A DNA stretch of 64,000 nt, from positions 3,827,001 to 3,891,000 of the forward strand of contig NZ_CP045302.1 of NCBI RefSeq assembly GCF_009363155.1, given 5' to 3'. The notes under the pieces are model-generated. The model was not told where the DNA came from and ran no database searches. It worked only from the letters and a program-made list of their open reading frames with translations. The translations under genes and the position numbers were made by a program. Positions 10,177 to 20,130 of this stretch are shown here, piece after piece; within the stretch, counting starts at the first letter, position 1; each line of letters opens with the position of its first letter. The stretch comes from Azotobacter salinestris. GTDB taxonomy: Bacteria > Pseudomonadota > Gammaproteobacteria > Pseudomonadales > Pseudomonadaceae.

Positions 10177-10191
10177 GGGTTCGGCCAGGCG

Positions 10192-11673
10192 TCAGGAGCG
10201 GCGCGGCACCGCCTGGAGCAGCTCGGCGGGCGGGATCTCGCAGTCGATCTTGCGGCCGAGCAGCGCCTCGATCGGCGGCAGGGCGAAGGCGTCGTCCTCG
10301 CCGGCGAAGCTGATCGAGGTGCCGCTCGAGCCGGCCCGGCCGGTGCGACCGATGCGGTGCACGTAGTCGTCCGGATCTTCCGGCAGGGTGTAGTTGATCA
10401 CGTGGCTGACAGCCTCGACGTGGATGCCGCGGCCGGCCACGTCGGTGGCCACCAGCACGCGGATCCTGCCCTCGCGAAAGCCCTCGAGGACCTTGATGCG
10501 CTTGTGCTGCGGCACGTCGCCGGACATCTGCGCGGCGCTGACGCCGTCCCTGGTCAGGCGCTCCTCGATGCGCCGCACTTCGTCCTTGCGGTTGGCGAAC
10601 ACCATCACCCGCTCCCAGTTGTTGCGGGTCACCAGGTTGTACAAGAGCTTGTACTTGTCGCTGCCGGCCACCGCGTAGACGTGCTGCTCGACGGTGTCGC
10701 TGGCGACCTGCTCCGGCTCGATCTCGACGATGGCCGGATCGACCGTCCACTGCTTGGCCAGATTCATCACGTCCTCGGTGAAGGTCGCCGAGAACAGCAG
10801 GGTCTGCCGCTCGCCCTTGTACGGGGTCTGGCGGATGATCTGTCGCACCTGCGGGATGAAGCCCATGTCGAGCATGCGGTCGGCCTCGTCCAGCACCATC
10901 ACCTCGACCATGTCCAGGTGCACCTCGCCGCGCTGGTTGAAGTCCAGCAGGCGGCCGGGGGTGGCCACCAGGATGTCGCAGAACTTCTCCTCCAGCTGCT
11001 TGAGCTGCTTGTCGAAGTCCATGCCGCCGACGAAGCTCATCACGTTGAGACCGGTGTAGCGGGTCAGCGCCAGGGCGTCCTTGGCGATCTGCACCACCAG
11101 CTCGCGGGTCGGCGCGATGATCAGCGCGCGCGGCTCGCCCATGTAGCGCTCCTTGGGCGGCGGAGTCTGCAGCAGCTGGCTGATGATCGAGACCAGGAAG
11201 GCGGCGGTCTTGCCGGTGCCGGTCTGGGCGCGGCCGATGGCGTCCCGGCCCTTGAGGGTGTAGCCGAGCACCTGGGCCTGGATCGGCGTGCAGTAGGGAA
11301 AGCCGACGTCGTGGATGGCGTGCATCAGCCGCGGGTCGAGGTCGAAGTCGTGGAAGCGGGTCTTGCCCGGTATGGGTTCGACCACGAAATCCTCCAGGCG
11401 CCATTCCGCCGCCGGCTTGCTCGGCGGCGGCTCGCGGCGCGGCCGCTCGGCCCGCGGCTTGCCGGCGCTCTTGCGCTCGCTGGCGGGCTTCTCGGAAAAG
11501 GGCTTCTTGCCGGCGGGCCTGGTTTCTGCGCGGGGGGGCTTGGCTTTCTGCCGGGGCGGCTTGGCTGGGGTGGCGGGCGTGGTGGAGCGGGGGGCGGGGG
11601 CAGGCGTGTCGACGACGACAGACGGTTGCGCCTGTTCGCCCATGCCTAGAAGTTTCTTGAGTGCCTTGAGCAC
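10192..11673 (-). CDS. rhlB: DEAD-box ATP-dependent RNA helicase, RhlB-like
   Basis: The 493-residue helicase has a Pro/Lys/Arg/Ala-rich, probably disordered N-terminal extension (about 15-95) before the core. Core motifs: Walker A AQTGTGKT (149-156), PTREL, VATPGR, DEAD (262-265), SAT and [10 protein letters not shown]. RhlB unwinds RNA within the degradosome; assignment to RhlB rather than another DEAD-box member rests on overall resemblance and on its position after moaCDE. The GTG at 11673 is chosen because the protein then begins LKALKKLLG, like pseudomonad homologues; the ribosome-binding site is weak. The frame is open further upstream but that part is low-complexity read-through. Confidence 0.88.
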   Translation of the reverse strand: MLKALKKLLGMGEQAQPSVVVDTPAPAPRSTTPATPAKPPRQKAKPPRAETRPAGKKPFSEKPASERKSAGKPRAERPRREPPPSKPAAEWRLEDFVVEPIPGKTRFHDFDLDPRLMHAIHDVGFPYCTPIQAQVLGYTLKGRDAIGRAQTGTGKTAAFLVSIISQLLQTPPPKERYMGEPRALIIAPTRELVVQIAKDALALTRYTGLNVMSFVGGMDFDKQLKQLEEKFCDILVATPGRLLDFNQRGEVHLDMVEVMVLDEADRMLDMGFIPQVRQIIRQTPYKGERQTLLFSATFTEDVMNLAKQWTVDPAIVEIEPEQVASDTVEQHVYAVAGSDKYKLLYNLVTRNNWERVMVFANRKDEVRRIEERLTRDGVSAAQMSGDVPQHKRIKVLEGFREGRIRVLVATDVAGRGIHVEAVSHVINYTLPEDPDDYVHRIGRTGRAGSSGTSISFAGEDDAFALPPIEALLGRKIDCEIPPAELLQAVPRRS

Positions 11674-12047
11674 GGTTATCTCGTCGATGGATGAGGAATG
11701 GATTGCCGTCAGTGTAAAGCAAGAGGTCAGTCGGGCGAAGGGTCGGTGGGGCCGAGACGCAGCGGTACGTCGGCTGGAGCCCGCTCGTCGCTCCATTCCT
11801 TGTCCGGTCGGCCTGCCGCTGCCAGGGCCTCGGTAGCCGTGGACAAGGACCATGAAGTGAAGCTCCGCCGATGTCGAAACCACAGGCCCGTAGTCCCGGA
11901 CTCAGTCTTGGCGGACGGGTCATCCGGCGTAGACAGTGGCCAATGACAGGCTCTTGAAAACGACGCCGTGCCATCCGAGGCCGGAATCGCGATTGCCGGA
12001 GAAAGGCATCCGTTCGGGCCGCGCTTCCGGTTATGCCGATTCGGCTC
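11674..12047. other. Intergenic region upstream of rhlB
   Basis: No gene is supported in these 374 bases. Open frames on both strands have the Arg/Pro-rich composition of high-GC read-through. The leader and promoter of rhlB should lie here; a TACACT hexamer on the minus strand about 30 bases before the rhlB start could be a -10 element, without a good -35. Confidence 0.4.
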
Positions 12048-12227
12048 TCAGCCGCCCCCTATGCCCTCGATCACCCTGCCGGTTCCGCCGCATTCCGGAC
12101 AGGGTTTGCCGTCCTGCTGACCGGTGCCCCGGCAGGCCCGGCAAAGATTCTCACCGGTACCGGGCGTGCCCGGCGTGGCCGCATCGCCAGGGTTGAGATG
12201 TGTATCGGGAGCATCGGGCGCGGTCAT
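12048..12227 (-). CDS. Small DnaJ-type zinc-finger protein
   Basis: This 59-residue gene has a strong AAGGAG ribosome-binding site (minus strand, just above 12230). The protein has two CxxCxGxG repeats, CRACRGTG at about 29-36 and CPECGGTG at about 43-50, and ends in a Gly-rich tail. Two such repeats form one zinc site of the DnaJ cysteine-rich domain; here the domain stands alone with no J domain. Similar tiny proteins are annotated as hypothetical in pseudomonads. The role is unknown; a zinc-dependent chaperone helper or protein-binding module is only a guess. Confidence 0.78.
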   Translation of the reverse strand: MTAPDAPDTHLNPGDAATPGTPGTGENLCRACRGTGQQDGKPCPECGGTGRVIEGIGGG

Positions 12228-12341
12228 GGCCGTCTCCTTGGTGGCTGCAGGCTGTGCCGGTTTGGACCCGGCACCGGCGTCGTGGTGCCGGGCATTCGTC
12301 CGCTGCAGCCGCCCGGGTTTGACCGGCCCGGCCAGTGCTCG

Positions 12342-13282
<941 letters not shown>

Positions 13283-13287
13283 TCACC

Positions 13288-13986
13288 ATGATCATCCTCT
13301 ACCAACTTCCCGCCGCCTTTGGAGTACCCAGTCCCAGCCCCTACTGTCTCAAGCTGGAGACCTTCCTGCGCCTGGCCGGTCTCGCCTACCAGGTGCGCAG
13401 CGTCGGCAACCCGCGCCTGGCGCCGAAAGGCAAGCTGCCCTACATCGAACTGGACGGCGAGGCCATCGCCGACTCGGCGATCATCCAGCGGCGCCTCGCC
13501 GAGCGCTTTCCGCTGACCCTCGACGCGCACCTGGACACCGTCGGCCGCGCCCGGGCGCTGGCCATCGCGCGGCTGTGCGACGAGCATCTGGCCCTGCTGC
13601 TGCTGTATTTCCGCTGGCTCGACGGCGAAGGCTGGCGGCAGATCCGCAGCAGCTTCTTCGGCGGCCTGCCGGCACCGCTGCGCCAAGTGGTGCCGCCCCT
13701 GGTGCGGCGGCGGATGCGCCAGTCCTTGTGGGCCCAGGGGCTGGGGCGGCACAGTTCCGACGAGCTGCTGGCCTTCGGTCGCGAGGACCTGCAGGCGCTG
13801 ACCGACCTGCTCGGCGCGGCGCCGTTCTTCGGCGGCCGGCGGCCCTGCAGCGCCGATGCGGCGGCCTACGGCATTCTCGCCAACCTGCTGCTGTGCCTGC
13901 TGGATACGCCGCTGAACCGGCTGGCGCGCGAATTCCCGCCGCTTCTGGCCTACTGCGAGCGATTGCGCGCGAGGGTCTGGACATGA
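13288..13986 (+). CDS. GST-fold protein, metaxin/FAXC-like family
   Basis: The 232-residue cytoplasmic protein starts with a thioredoxin-like fold (ILYQLP, then [19 protein letters not shown]) and [17 protein letters not shown], then an all-helical GST C-terminal domain. The N-terminal pattern is that of the GST N-terminal family shared with metaxin and 'failed axon connections' proteins. The substrate is unknown. The ribosome-binding site before the ATG is poor. The stop overlaps the next gene (ATGA). Confidence 0.8.
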   Translation: MIILYQLPAAFGVPSPSPYCLKLETFLRLAGLAYQVRSVGNPRLAPKGKLPYIELDGEAIADSAIIQRRLAERFPLTLDAHLDTVGRARALAIARLCDEHLALLLLYFRWLDGEGWRQIRSSFFGGLPAPLRQVVPPLVRRRMRQSLWAQGLGRHSSDELLAFGREDLQALTDLLGAAPFFGGRRPCSADAAAYGILANLLLCLLDTPLNRLAREFPPLLAYCERLRARVWT

Positions 13987-14261
13987 CCGCGGAACTGTCC
14001 CGGCCCTGGTTCGTCTACCTGGTACGTGCCGCCAACGGTGCGCTCTACTGCGGCATCAGCGACGATCCGCAGCGGCGCTTCGCCATGCATCAGCGTGGCC
14101 GCGGTGCGCGCTTCTTCCATACCAGCCCGGCCCGCGAACTGGCCTATATCGAGGCCTGCGCCGACAAGAGCGCTGCCCTGCGTCGCGAGCGGGCGATCAA
14201 GCGCCTGGCCAAGTCGGCCAAGGAAGCCCTGGTGGCCGCCGGCACCGGCGACTGCCTGTAG
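13983..14261 (+). CDS. GIY-YIG domain protein (UPF0213/YhbQ-like)
   Basis: The 92-residue single-domain GIY-YIG protein has [18 protein letters not shown] (the GIY...YIG pair read here as VYL...YCG), a helix with Arg in [10 protein letters not shown], and the conserved Glu region AYIEAC. Members of this subgroup are small putative endonucleases without a DNA-binding domain and with unknown cell role. It overlaps the preceding GST-like gene by 4 bases. Confidence 0.85.
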   Translation: MTAELSRPWFVYLVRAANGALYCGISDDPQRRFAMHQRGRGARFFHTSPARELAYIEACADKSAALRRERAIKRLAKSAKEALVAAGTGDCL

Positions 14262-14292
14262 CCCTTCGATTCCCCCTCCGGAGAAAGCCGCG

Positions 14293-15228
14293 ATGCACGA
14301 ACCCGTCCTGCACCATTACCCGAGTTCGCCGTTTGCCGAGAAGGTGCGCCTGATCCTCGGCTTCAAGCAGCTGTCGTGGCGCTCGGTGATCATTCCACGG
14401 GTGATGCCCAAGCCCGATCTGCTGGCCCTGACCGGCGGCTACCGGCGTACCCCGGTGCTGCAGATCGGCGCCGACATCTACTGCGACAGTGCGCTGATCG
14501 CCCGCCGTCTGGAGGCGGAAAAGGCTTCTCCGACGCTGTTCCCGGAGGGGCAGGCGTTCAATGTCGCCGGCCTCGCCGCCTGGGCCGACGGAGTCTTCTT
14601 TCTGCATGCGGCGACCCTGGCCTTCCAGCCCGAGGCGGTCGCCCAGCGCTTCGCCCAGTCGCCGCCGGGCGCGCTCAAGGCCTTCGTCGAGGACCGGGCG
14701 GCCCTGTTCAGCGGCGGCACCTTCGACCGCCTGCCGCTGGAGCAGGCCCGCCAGCAGTGGCCGACCCTGATGGCGCGGCTGGAGCAGCAACTGGCCCATG
14801 CCGATGCCGACTACCTGTTCGGCGAACCCTCGCTGGCCGATTTCGCCGTGGCCCACCCGCTCTGGCTGTTGCGCGCCATGCCGCTGACCGCCGCGCTGGT
14901 CGATGCCCGGCCGGAAGTGGCCGCCTGGCTCGACCGGGTGCTCGGCTTCGGTCACGGTTCGTACAGCGAGTTGTCCGCCGCGGATGCCATCGAGATCGCC
15001 CGCACGGCGACCCCGGTGCCTCTGCCGGGCGAGCCCAGCCTGGAGGGCAACAACTGGCGCATCGGCCAGCAGGTGAGCGTCGCCGCCACCGACTACGGCG
15101 TCGACCCGGTGGAGGGCGAGCTGCTGCATGCCGGGCTCGAGGAGCTGATCCTGCGCCGCGAGGACCCGCGGGCCGGGCTGGTGCACGTGCATCTGCCGCG
15201 CCTGGGATTTCGCGTCGTCGGCCGCTGA
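14293..15228 (+). CDS. Glutathione S-transferase family protein with extra C-terminal domain
   Basis: The 311-residue protein has an N-terminal thioredoxin fold with PSSPFAEKVRLIL, RTPVLQIG and the glutathione-binding CDSALI block, then a GST helical domain (about 90-210). A further 80-residue C-terminal portion ends with alternating hydrophobic residues (HVHLPRLGFRVVG) and is longer than a usual GST (about 200-220). The catalytic role is not defined. It begins 31 bases after the GIY-YIG gene and probably shares its transcript. Confidence 0.82.
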   Translation: MHEPVLHHYPSSPFAEKVRLILGFKQLSWRSVIIPRVMPKPDLLALTGGYRRTPVLQIGADIYCDSALIARRLEAEKASPTLFPEGQAFNVAGLAAWADGVFFLHAATLAFQPEAVAQRFAQSPPGALKAFVEDRAALFSGGTFDRLPLEQARQQWPTLMARLEQQLAHADADYLFGEPSLADFAVAHPLWLLRAMPLTAALVDARPEVAAWLDRVLGFGHGSYSELSAADAIEIARTATPVPLPGEPSLEGNNWRIGQQVSVAATDYGVDPVEGELLHAGLEELILRREDPRAGLVHVHLPRLGFRVVGR

Positions 15229-15306
15229 GGCCTCGGGCGCGCTCCAGCTGCTCGATCGTGAACGGCGGCGGGCGTGGGCAGGTGCGGCGTGGGCGCTCCT
15301 CGCGGC

Positions 15307-16320
15307 CTAGCCCTTGTCCTTGCGGCGCTTGAGCTGGTCCGTCAGTTGGCTCGGCAGCTGACGGATGGTCAGGGTGTCGTGCTCCTCGTCGTACTCGACC
15401 CGCGAGCCGAGCAGGTGCGCCTCGAAGCTGATCGATAGGCCCTCGGCGCGTCCGGTGAAGCGGCGGAACTGGTTGAGGGTGCGCTTGTCCGGCGGGATTT
15501 CCGGCGACAGGCCGTAGTCCTTGTTGCGGATGTGATCGAAGAAGGCCCGCGGATGCTCCTCGTCGATCAGCCCGGACAGCTCCTCAAGGGCGATCGGCGC
15601 GCCGAGGCGGGCCTGGGTACTGGCGTAGTCGACCAGCGCATTGGTCTTCTCGCGGGCCTCTTCCTCGGCCAGGTCCTCGCTCTCGACGAAGTCGCTGAAG
15701 GCCCTGAGCAGGGTGCGTGTCTCGCCGGGCGCATCGACGCCCTCGCGGCAGCCGATGAAGTCGCGGAAGTAGTCCGAGACTTTCTTGCCGTTCTTGCCCT
15801 TGATGAAGGAGATGTACTGCTTCGACTGCTGGTTGTTCTGCCACTCGGAGAGGTTGATGCGCGCCGCCAGGTGCAGTTGGGCGAGGTCCAGGTGTTTGGC
15901 CGGCGCCACGTCGAGGCTGTCGGTGACGGTCACCCCCTCGCTGTGATGGAGCAAGGCGATCGCCAGGTACTCGGTCATGCCCTGCTGGTAGTGGGCGAAC
16001 AGGACGTGGCCGCCGGTGGACAGGTTGGACTCCTCCATCAGCGTCTTCAGGTGCTCCACGGCCTGGCGGCTGAAGGCGGCGAAGTCGCTGCTGCCTTCCA
16101 GGTAGGCGCTCAGCCAGCCGCTGAAGGGGTAGGCGCCGGACTCCTCTTGGAACAGCCCCCAGGCCTTGCCCTGCTTGGCGTTGTAGCTGTCGTTGAGGTC
16201 GGCGAGCAGGTTCTCCAGGGCCCGCGATTCGGCCAGCGCCGAATCGCGGGCATGCAGCACGGCGGGGCTGCCGTCGGGTTTCTTCTCGATCAGGTGAACG
16301 ATGCAGTGGCGTATCGGCAC
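15307..16320 (-). CDS. ndpA: Nucleoid-associated protein NdpA (YejK family)
   Basis: The 337-residue protein matches the YejK/NdpA family in length and in blocks such as HCIVHLIEK at the start, GHVLFAHYQ, the [16 protein letters not shown] segment, [22 protein letters not shown] and VDYASTQA. These abundant cytoplasmic proteins bind the nucleoid; the E. coli homologue is also reported to interact with topoisomerase IV. Encoded alone. Confidence 0.92.
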   Translation of the reverse strand: MPIRHCIVHLIEKKPDGSPAVLHARDSALAESRALENLLADLNDSYNAKQGKAWGLFQEESGAYPFSGWLSAYLEGSSDFAAFSRQAVEHLKTLMEESNLSTGGHVLFAHYQQGMTEYLAIALLHHSEGVTVTDSLDVAPAKHLDLAQLHLAARINLSEWQNNQQSKQYISFIKGKNGKKVSDYFRDFIGCREGVDAPGETRTLLRAFSDFVESEDLAEEEAREKTNALVDYASTQARLGAPIALEELSGLIDEEHPRAFFDHIRNKDYGLSPEIPPDKRTLNQFRRFTGRAEGLSISFEAHLLGSRVEYDEEHDTLTIRQLPSQLTDQLKRRKDKG

Positions 16321-16474
16321 GGTGGTCTCGGGTAGTGGAAAAGGGGATGCGGAAGTTTACCCGAGGTGCCCTGAAGAGGCGGGGCGCTGCTCCGGCGAAA
16401 GCAGCAGGGAGGTTCGCGGCGGGAAGGGGAAATCGGCCCGCGGCGCGGCGGGCGGATGACAGCTCGCAGCACGG

Positions 16475-16495
16475 GAGCCCGCATCCTGCGGGCTC
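16475..16495 (-). terminator. Terminator-like hairpin
   Basis: A perfect 8-bp stem GAGCCCGC/GCGGGCTC with a 5-base loop lies 12 bases past the stop of the small membrane protein gene on the minus strand. No clear T run follows, so termination may be partial. Confidence 0.55.
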
Positions 16496-16507
16496 TTCGC
16501 TATTCGT

Positions 16508-16732
16508 CTAGCGTTTTCTCTTGCGGTTCGCCTGTGCGGCCCGCTCCAGCCGCTGCAGGTGTTCCCAGGCCTGCTGCTGCGCAGCCAGTTCCTGCCGGGT
16601 CCACAGATCGTCCTGCGAACCGTCGAATCGATGTGGCGCCCTCGCTCGCATCCAGCGATTCAGATACAGCCTCCGACCAATCAGGGCGCAGCCCAGTAGC
16701 GTAAGGATGATAGTGGTGCTGATCATGAACAT
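16508..16732 (-). CDS. Small single-pass membrane protein, hypothetical
   Basis: The 74-residue protein has one N-terminal hydrophobic helix (about 2-20) followed by a basic, Gln/Arg-rich cytoplasmic tail ending in NRKRKR. I do not recognise the family. The start at 16732 is supported by GGAG 8 bases upstream, and a hairpin follows the stop, so it looks like a real monocistronic gene. Function unknown. Confidence 0.65.
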   Translation of the reverse strand: MFMISTTIILTLLGCALIGRRLYLNRWMRARAPHRFDGSQDDLWTRQELAAQQQAWEHLQRLERAAQANRKRKR

Positions 16733-16836
16733 TGTGCGCTCTCCGTTGCGGGATGTTCTGTAACTGTAGCAGGCGATCGCCGCAGGCCAGGCGAACGGAG
16801 CCGGCCACGGCAGAGTCGGCGTGGCGCCAGTGCGCG

Positions 16837-16866
16837 GCCCGGGCGGACTCCTTGCCGCCCGGGCCT
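16837..16866 (-). terminator. Strong GC hairpin after the HAD phosphatase gene
   Basis: A perfect 11-bp inverted repeat GGCCCGGGCGG/CCGCCCGGGCC with an 8-base loop lies 33 bases beyond the HAD gene stop. There is no T run; it may act as a terminator or an mRNA 3'-end stabiliser. Confidence 0.5.
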
Positions 16867-16898
16867 GCTCCTGCCTGACCTGGCTTGGCCGGGCGGGA

Positions 16899-17600
16899 TC
16901 AGACGGATGCGCTGGCGGTGCTCTGGTAGCGCAATCTCTCGACCAGCGCCGGCAATTCGCGCATGTCGTGCAGCAGGTGCTCGACCCCCAGCTCGCGCAG
17001 GATCTCGCCCTGCTCGGGCGGAATGTGGCTGGCGCCGAGGAAGCCGATCACCTGCATGCCTGCGGTGAGGGCGGCGGTGGCCCCGGTAGCGCTGTCTTCG
17101 ACGACCAGACAACGATACGGGTCCACGCCTGCCGTGCGGGCCGCCAACAGGTAGACGTCCGGCGCCGGCTTGGGACGCTTGACCATGTCGGCGCTGAACA
17201 CGCCCACATCGACCCGCTCGGTCAGCCCGGTGCGCTGCAAGGCGTGTCGTACCGCCTCGTGCTGGCTGTTGGAGGCGACCGCCAGCGGCAGGTCGATCGC
17301 GCAGAGCGCTTCGCGCACGTAGGGAATGTTCTGCACCTCGGCGCGGATGATCGCCTCGGCGCGGCGGCGCACATTGGGGTGGAAGTCGGCCGGCAGGTCG
17401 AGGCCGAAGTGCGCGGCGACCCGGGCGATGATGTCGCGGCTCTGCAGGCCGAAGGTGCCGGCCAGTTGCACGTCCAGCTCATGCTCCGGCACCAGCGCGG
17501 CGAGCGCCTCGCGGACCACGCGGCCGGTGATGATTTCGCTGTCGATCAGCACGCCGTCGCAATCGCAGATCAACAGGTCGATGTAGCTGGTTGGGGTCAT
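16899..17600 (-). CDS. HAD-superfamily phosphatase, beta-phosphoglucomutase-like
   Basis: The 233-residue HAD subfamily IA enzyme has motif I DCDGVLIDSE (nucleophile Asp in DCD), motif II ASNS, motif III Lys in KRPKPAPD and motif IV VVEDSATG. A helical cap lies between motifs I and II. Such proteins are sugar-phosphate phosphatases or mutases; the substrate is not predictable. GAGG lies about 12 bases before the ATG. Confidence 0.88.
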   Translation of the reverse strand: MTPTSYIDLLICDCDGVLIDSEIITGRVVREALAALVPEHELDVQLAGTFGLQSRDIIARVAAHFGLDLPADFHPNVRRRAEAIIRAEVQNIPYVREALCAIDLPLAVASNSQHEAVRHALQRTGLTERVDVGVFSADMVKRPKPAPDVYLLAARTAGVDPYRCLVVEDSATGATAALTAGMQVIGFLGASHIPPEQGEILRELGVEHLLHDMRELPALVERLRYQSTASASV

Positions 17601-17708
17601 ATACGCGGGCCTCTTTATTGAGTTTGTTCTGCAGATTCAAAGACGATCCGTGCATATAACCCGGCCCGGGGGGCGGAGCGCAAGGCTGGGAGGACGGCAG
17701 GGGGGGTA

Positions 17709-19040
17709 CTATCGCTGCATCCGTGCGGACGTCTTGTCCTCGCGGGCGAGTCCGCGCAGGCGCTCGATCATGTAGCGCACATGCAGGTGCAGGGTGTACA
17801 ACTCGTGGGAGAAGGACAGCGGTAGCTCGACCCGGCCGAGGGCTTTTTCCATCTCCTGGAGTCGGGCGATTTCCTCCGCCTCGTGGCCGCGGATGCTGCC
17901 GTCGTGGATGCGCGCGTCGATCTCGTGCAGATGCCGGTACCAGCGGTAGGTTCGGGCGCGCATGCGCCATTCGTAGAGCGGCGAGACCAGCTTGCCGAGC
18001 GGCAGCAGGATGGCGAGGGCGGGGATCAGCAGCACGATGTAGCGGTCGACCAGCGAGGCGATGCGAAACGGCAGAAAGCGCTGCAGGTAGGGCAGGCCGG
18101 TGCGGTAGTAGCTGTCGGCTTCCTTGGTCAGGGGAAAGCTGCTCGGCTCGGGGCGCGGGAAACTGTTCGGCGGATCGAGCAGGCTGCCCTGCTGCAGGAT
18201 CCGCCGCGCGCTTTCCAGCAGCAGCGGCGTCAGCGCCGGATGCAGACTGCGGTTGGCGACCAGGGTGGCCATCGGCGACAGCAGGGTGAGCGGTCGGTCG
18301 GGGCTGTTGCTGGCCAGATCGAGCACGCCTTCCGGCAGGGACAGCGCCTTGAGGAAGGGAAAATGCGCCTGGTAGGCCGCGGCGCGGCGCAGATCGGCCA
18401 GGCGCAGGGCGGGATCGAGCGCCAGCGCCTGGATCAGGGGATTTCCCGGCGGACCGACGAAGAAGGCCGCGTCCAGGCTGCCATCGCCCAGGGCGGCGCT
18501 CGCCTGCCGGCCGCCCAGCGCCAGCCAGCCCGGCTCCCGCGCGATGCCGCTGGCGGCGATGAGGCTGAGGACCACCGCCTGGGTGCCGCTGCCGTCCTGG
18601 CCGATGCCGATCCGTTTGCCGCGCAACTCGTTCAGCTCGCGGATGTCGAGGTCGCGGCGCTGGAACAGCCACAGCGGCTCCTGGTAGAGCGCGCCGAGCC
18701 CGCGCAGGCGGCGGCGCTCCTCCTCCGTCAGCTGCTGCTCGGTGCCGCTCTGCACCAGGGCGATCTGCACCTTACCGTCCGCGGTGAGCAGGCGCCGGAG
18801 GTTGTCCGGCGAGCCGGCCGTGGCGATCAGCTCCAGCTCGATGCCTTCCTCGGCCAGGCGGGCCTTCAGCTGCCGGCCGAAGGCCTGGTAACCGCCGCCC
18901 TCGGGGCCGGTGGCCAGGCTCAGGCGGGTCGGCGGGGCCGGATCGAGGGCCAGGACGAAGAGGACGCCGATCAGCAGCAGGACGGGCACCAGCCAGAAGT
19001 TGGCCTTGAGGTAGATCTTCAGATCGTGCAGGCGGGTCAT
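17709..19040 (-). CDS. TAXI-family solute-binding protein with two membrane anchors
   Basis: The 443-residue protein has an uncleaved-looking N-terminal helix (about 14-33), then a TAXI/NMT1-like periplasmic ligand-binding domain (LATGPEGGGYQAFG, IALVQSGT, GKRIGIGQDGSGT, GDGSLDAAFFVG), a second helix near 335-352 and a basic/helical C-terminal tail of about 90 residues predicted to be cytoplasmic. TAXI proteins normally feed TRAP transporters, but no TRAP permease gene is nearby. The anchored two-helix architecture suggests sensing or partner binding; this is inference. Confidence 0.8.
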   Translation of the reverse strand: MTRLHDLKIYLKANFWLVPVLLLIGVLFVLALDPAPPTRLSLATGPEGGGYQAFGRQLKARLAEEGIELELIATAGSPDNLRRLLTADGKVQIALVQSGTEQQLTEEERRRLRGLGALYQEPLWLFQRRDLDIRELNELRGKRIGIGQDGSGTQAVVLSLIAASGIAREPGWLALGGRQASAALGDGSLDAAFFVGPPGNPLIQALALDPALRLADLRRAAAYQAHFPFLKALSLPEGVLDLASNSPDRPLTLLSPMATLVANRSLHPALTPLLLESARRILQQGSLLDPPNSFPRPEPSSFPLTKEADSYYRTGLPYLQRFLPFRIASLVDRYIVLLIPALAILLPLGKLVSPLYEWRMRARTYRWYRHLHEIDARIHDGSIRGHEAEEIARLQEMEKALGRVELPLSFSHELYTLHLHVRYMIERLRGLAREDKTSARMQR

Positions 19041-19114
19041 GGGTGGCTGCCGTGGCGGCGAGGGCCGCGCTGTCCCTTCCCATCAACATAGCCAAGCTGC
19101 CCGGCGGGCGCCGT

Positions 19115-20026
19115 TCAACGCATCCACGGCGGGCGTGCGGCGAAGGTCTCGATCAGGTAGTCGAGCATCGCCCGGACCTTGGCCGGCGGGCGGCGATCGG
19201 GCGGGTAGAGGACATGGATGCCGCCCAGGGGATGGCACGGGTGGTCGAGCTCCAGGGACACCAGCTCGCCGCGTTCCAGGGCATCGGCGACGATGAACAG
19301 CGGCTGGTAGATCAGCCCCTGGCCGCCGACCGCCGCGGCCACCAGAGCCTCGCCGTTGTTCGCCGCCAGATCGCCGGAAATCGCCACGCGCACGCCGCCG
19401 TCGCGGCCGAAGGCCCATTCCCGGCTGCCGCCCCAGGACGACAGGGTATAGCCCAGGCAGTTGTGCTGGCTCAGCTCGGCGACCCGCCGCGGTACGCCGC
19501 GCTGGTCGAGGTAGGCCGGCGCGGCGCAGACCAGCGTCGGGCAGTCGCCGAGGCGGCGCGCCTGCAGCGGGCTGTCGGCGAGCCGGCCGATGCGCACGGC
19601 CAGATCCCAGCGCCCTTCGATGAGGTCGACCTGGCTGTCGGTCAGGCCCAGCTCCACTCTTACTGCCGGATGGCGGCGGGTGAAGGCCGGCAGCAGCGGG
19701 GCGATGAAGTGGTTGCCGAAGCTCAGCGGCACGTTCATGCGCAGCAGGCCGCTGGCCTCGACCCGTTGCGAGACCAGCGCCGCCTCGGCCTCGTCGAGTT
19801 CGCCGAGAAGGCGCTGGCAGGCCTCCAGGTACTGGCTGCCGGCGTCGGTGAGGATCAGGCGCCGCGTGCTGCGCTGGAACAGCCTGAGGCCGAGGCGCCG
19901 CTCCAGGGCGTCCACATGCTTGGTCGCCATGGCCGGCGAGATTTCCAGCTGGCGGGCGGCGGCGGACAGGCTGCCGGCGCTGGCGGCGCGGACGAAGACG
20001 CGCATGCCGGTGATGCGGTCGAGCAT
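19115..20026 (-). CDS. LysR-family transcriptional regulator
   Basis: The 303-residue regulator has an N-terminal winged helix-turn-helix (MRVFVRAASAGSLSAAARQL and RRLGLRLFQRSTRRL) followed by a periplasmic-binding-like effector domain. It belongs to the CrgA-like group by pattern. The second of two close Met codons (20026) is preferred, because AGGA then stands 7 bases upstream; the first (20032) is only one base from it. It diverges from the dioxygenase-SDR pair with 104 bases between, so it probably controls them and itself. Confidence 0.9.
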   Translation of the reverse strand: MLDRITGMRVFVRAASAGSLSAAARQLEISPAMATKHVDALERRLGLRLFQRSTRRLILTDAGSQYLEACQRLLGELDEAEAALVSQRVEASGLLRMNVPLSFGNHFIAPLLPAFTRRHPAVRVELGLTDSQVDLIEGRWDLAVRIGRLADSPLQARRLGDCPTLVCAAPAYLDQRGVPRRVAELSQHNCLGYTLSSWGGSREWAFGRDGGVRVAISGDLAANNGEALVAAAVGGQGLIYQPLFIVADALERGELVSLELDHPCHPLGGIHVLYPPDRRPPAKVRAMLDYLIETFAARPPWMR

Positions 20027-20130
20027 GGTCATTTCCTACTCATGGTGAGAGCTGCTGCTGCGGATTGGCAGATTATCCGTTGGCAGGCGCAGGTCATACT
20101 CCTTGCCATCTACCGCCGAGGAGCCTGCCC

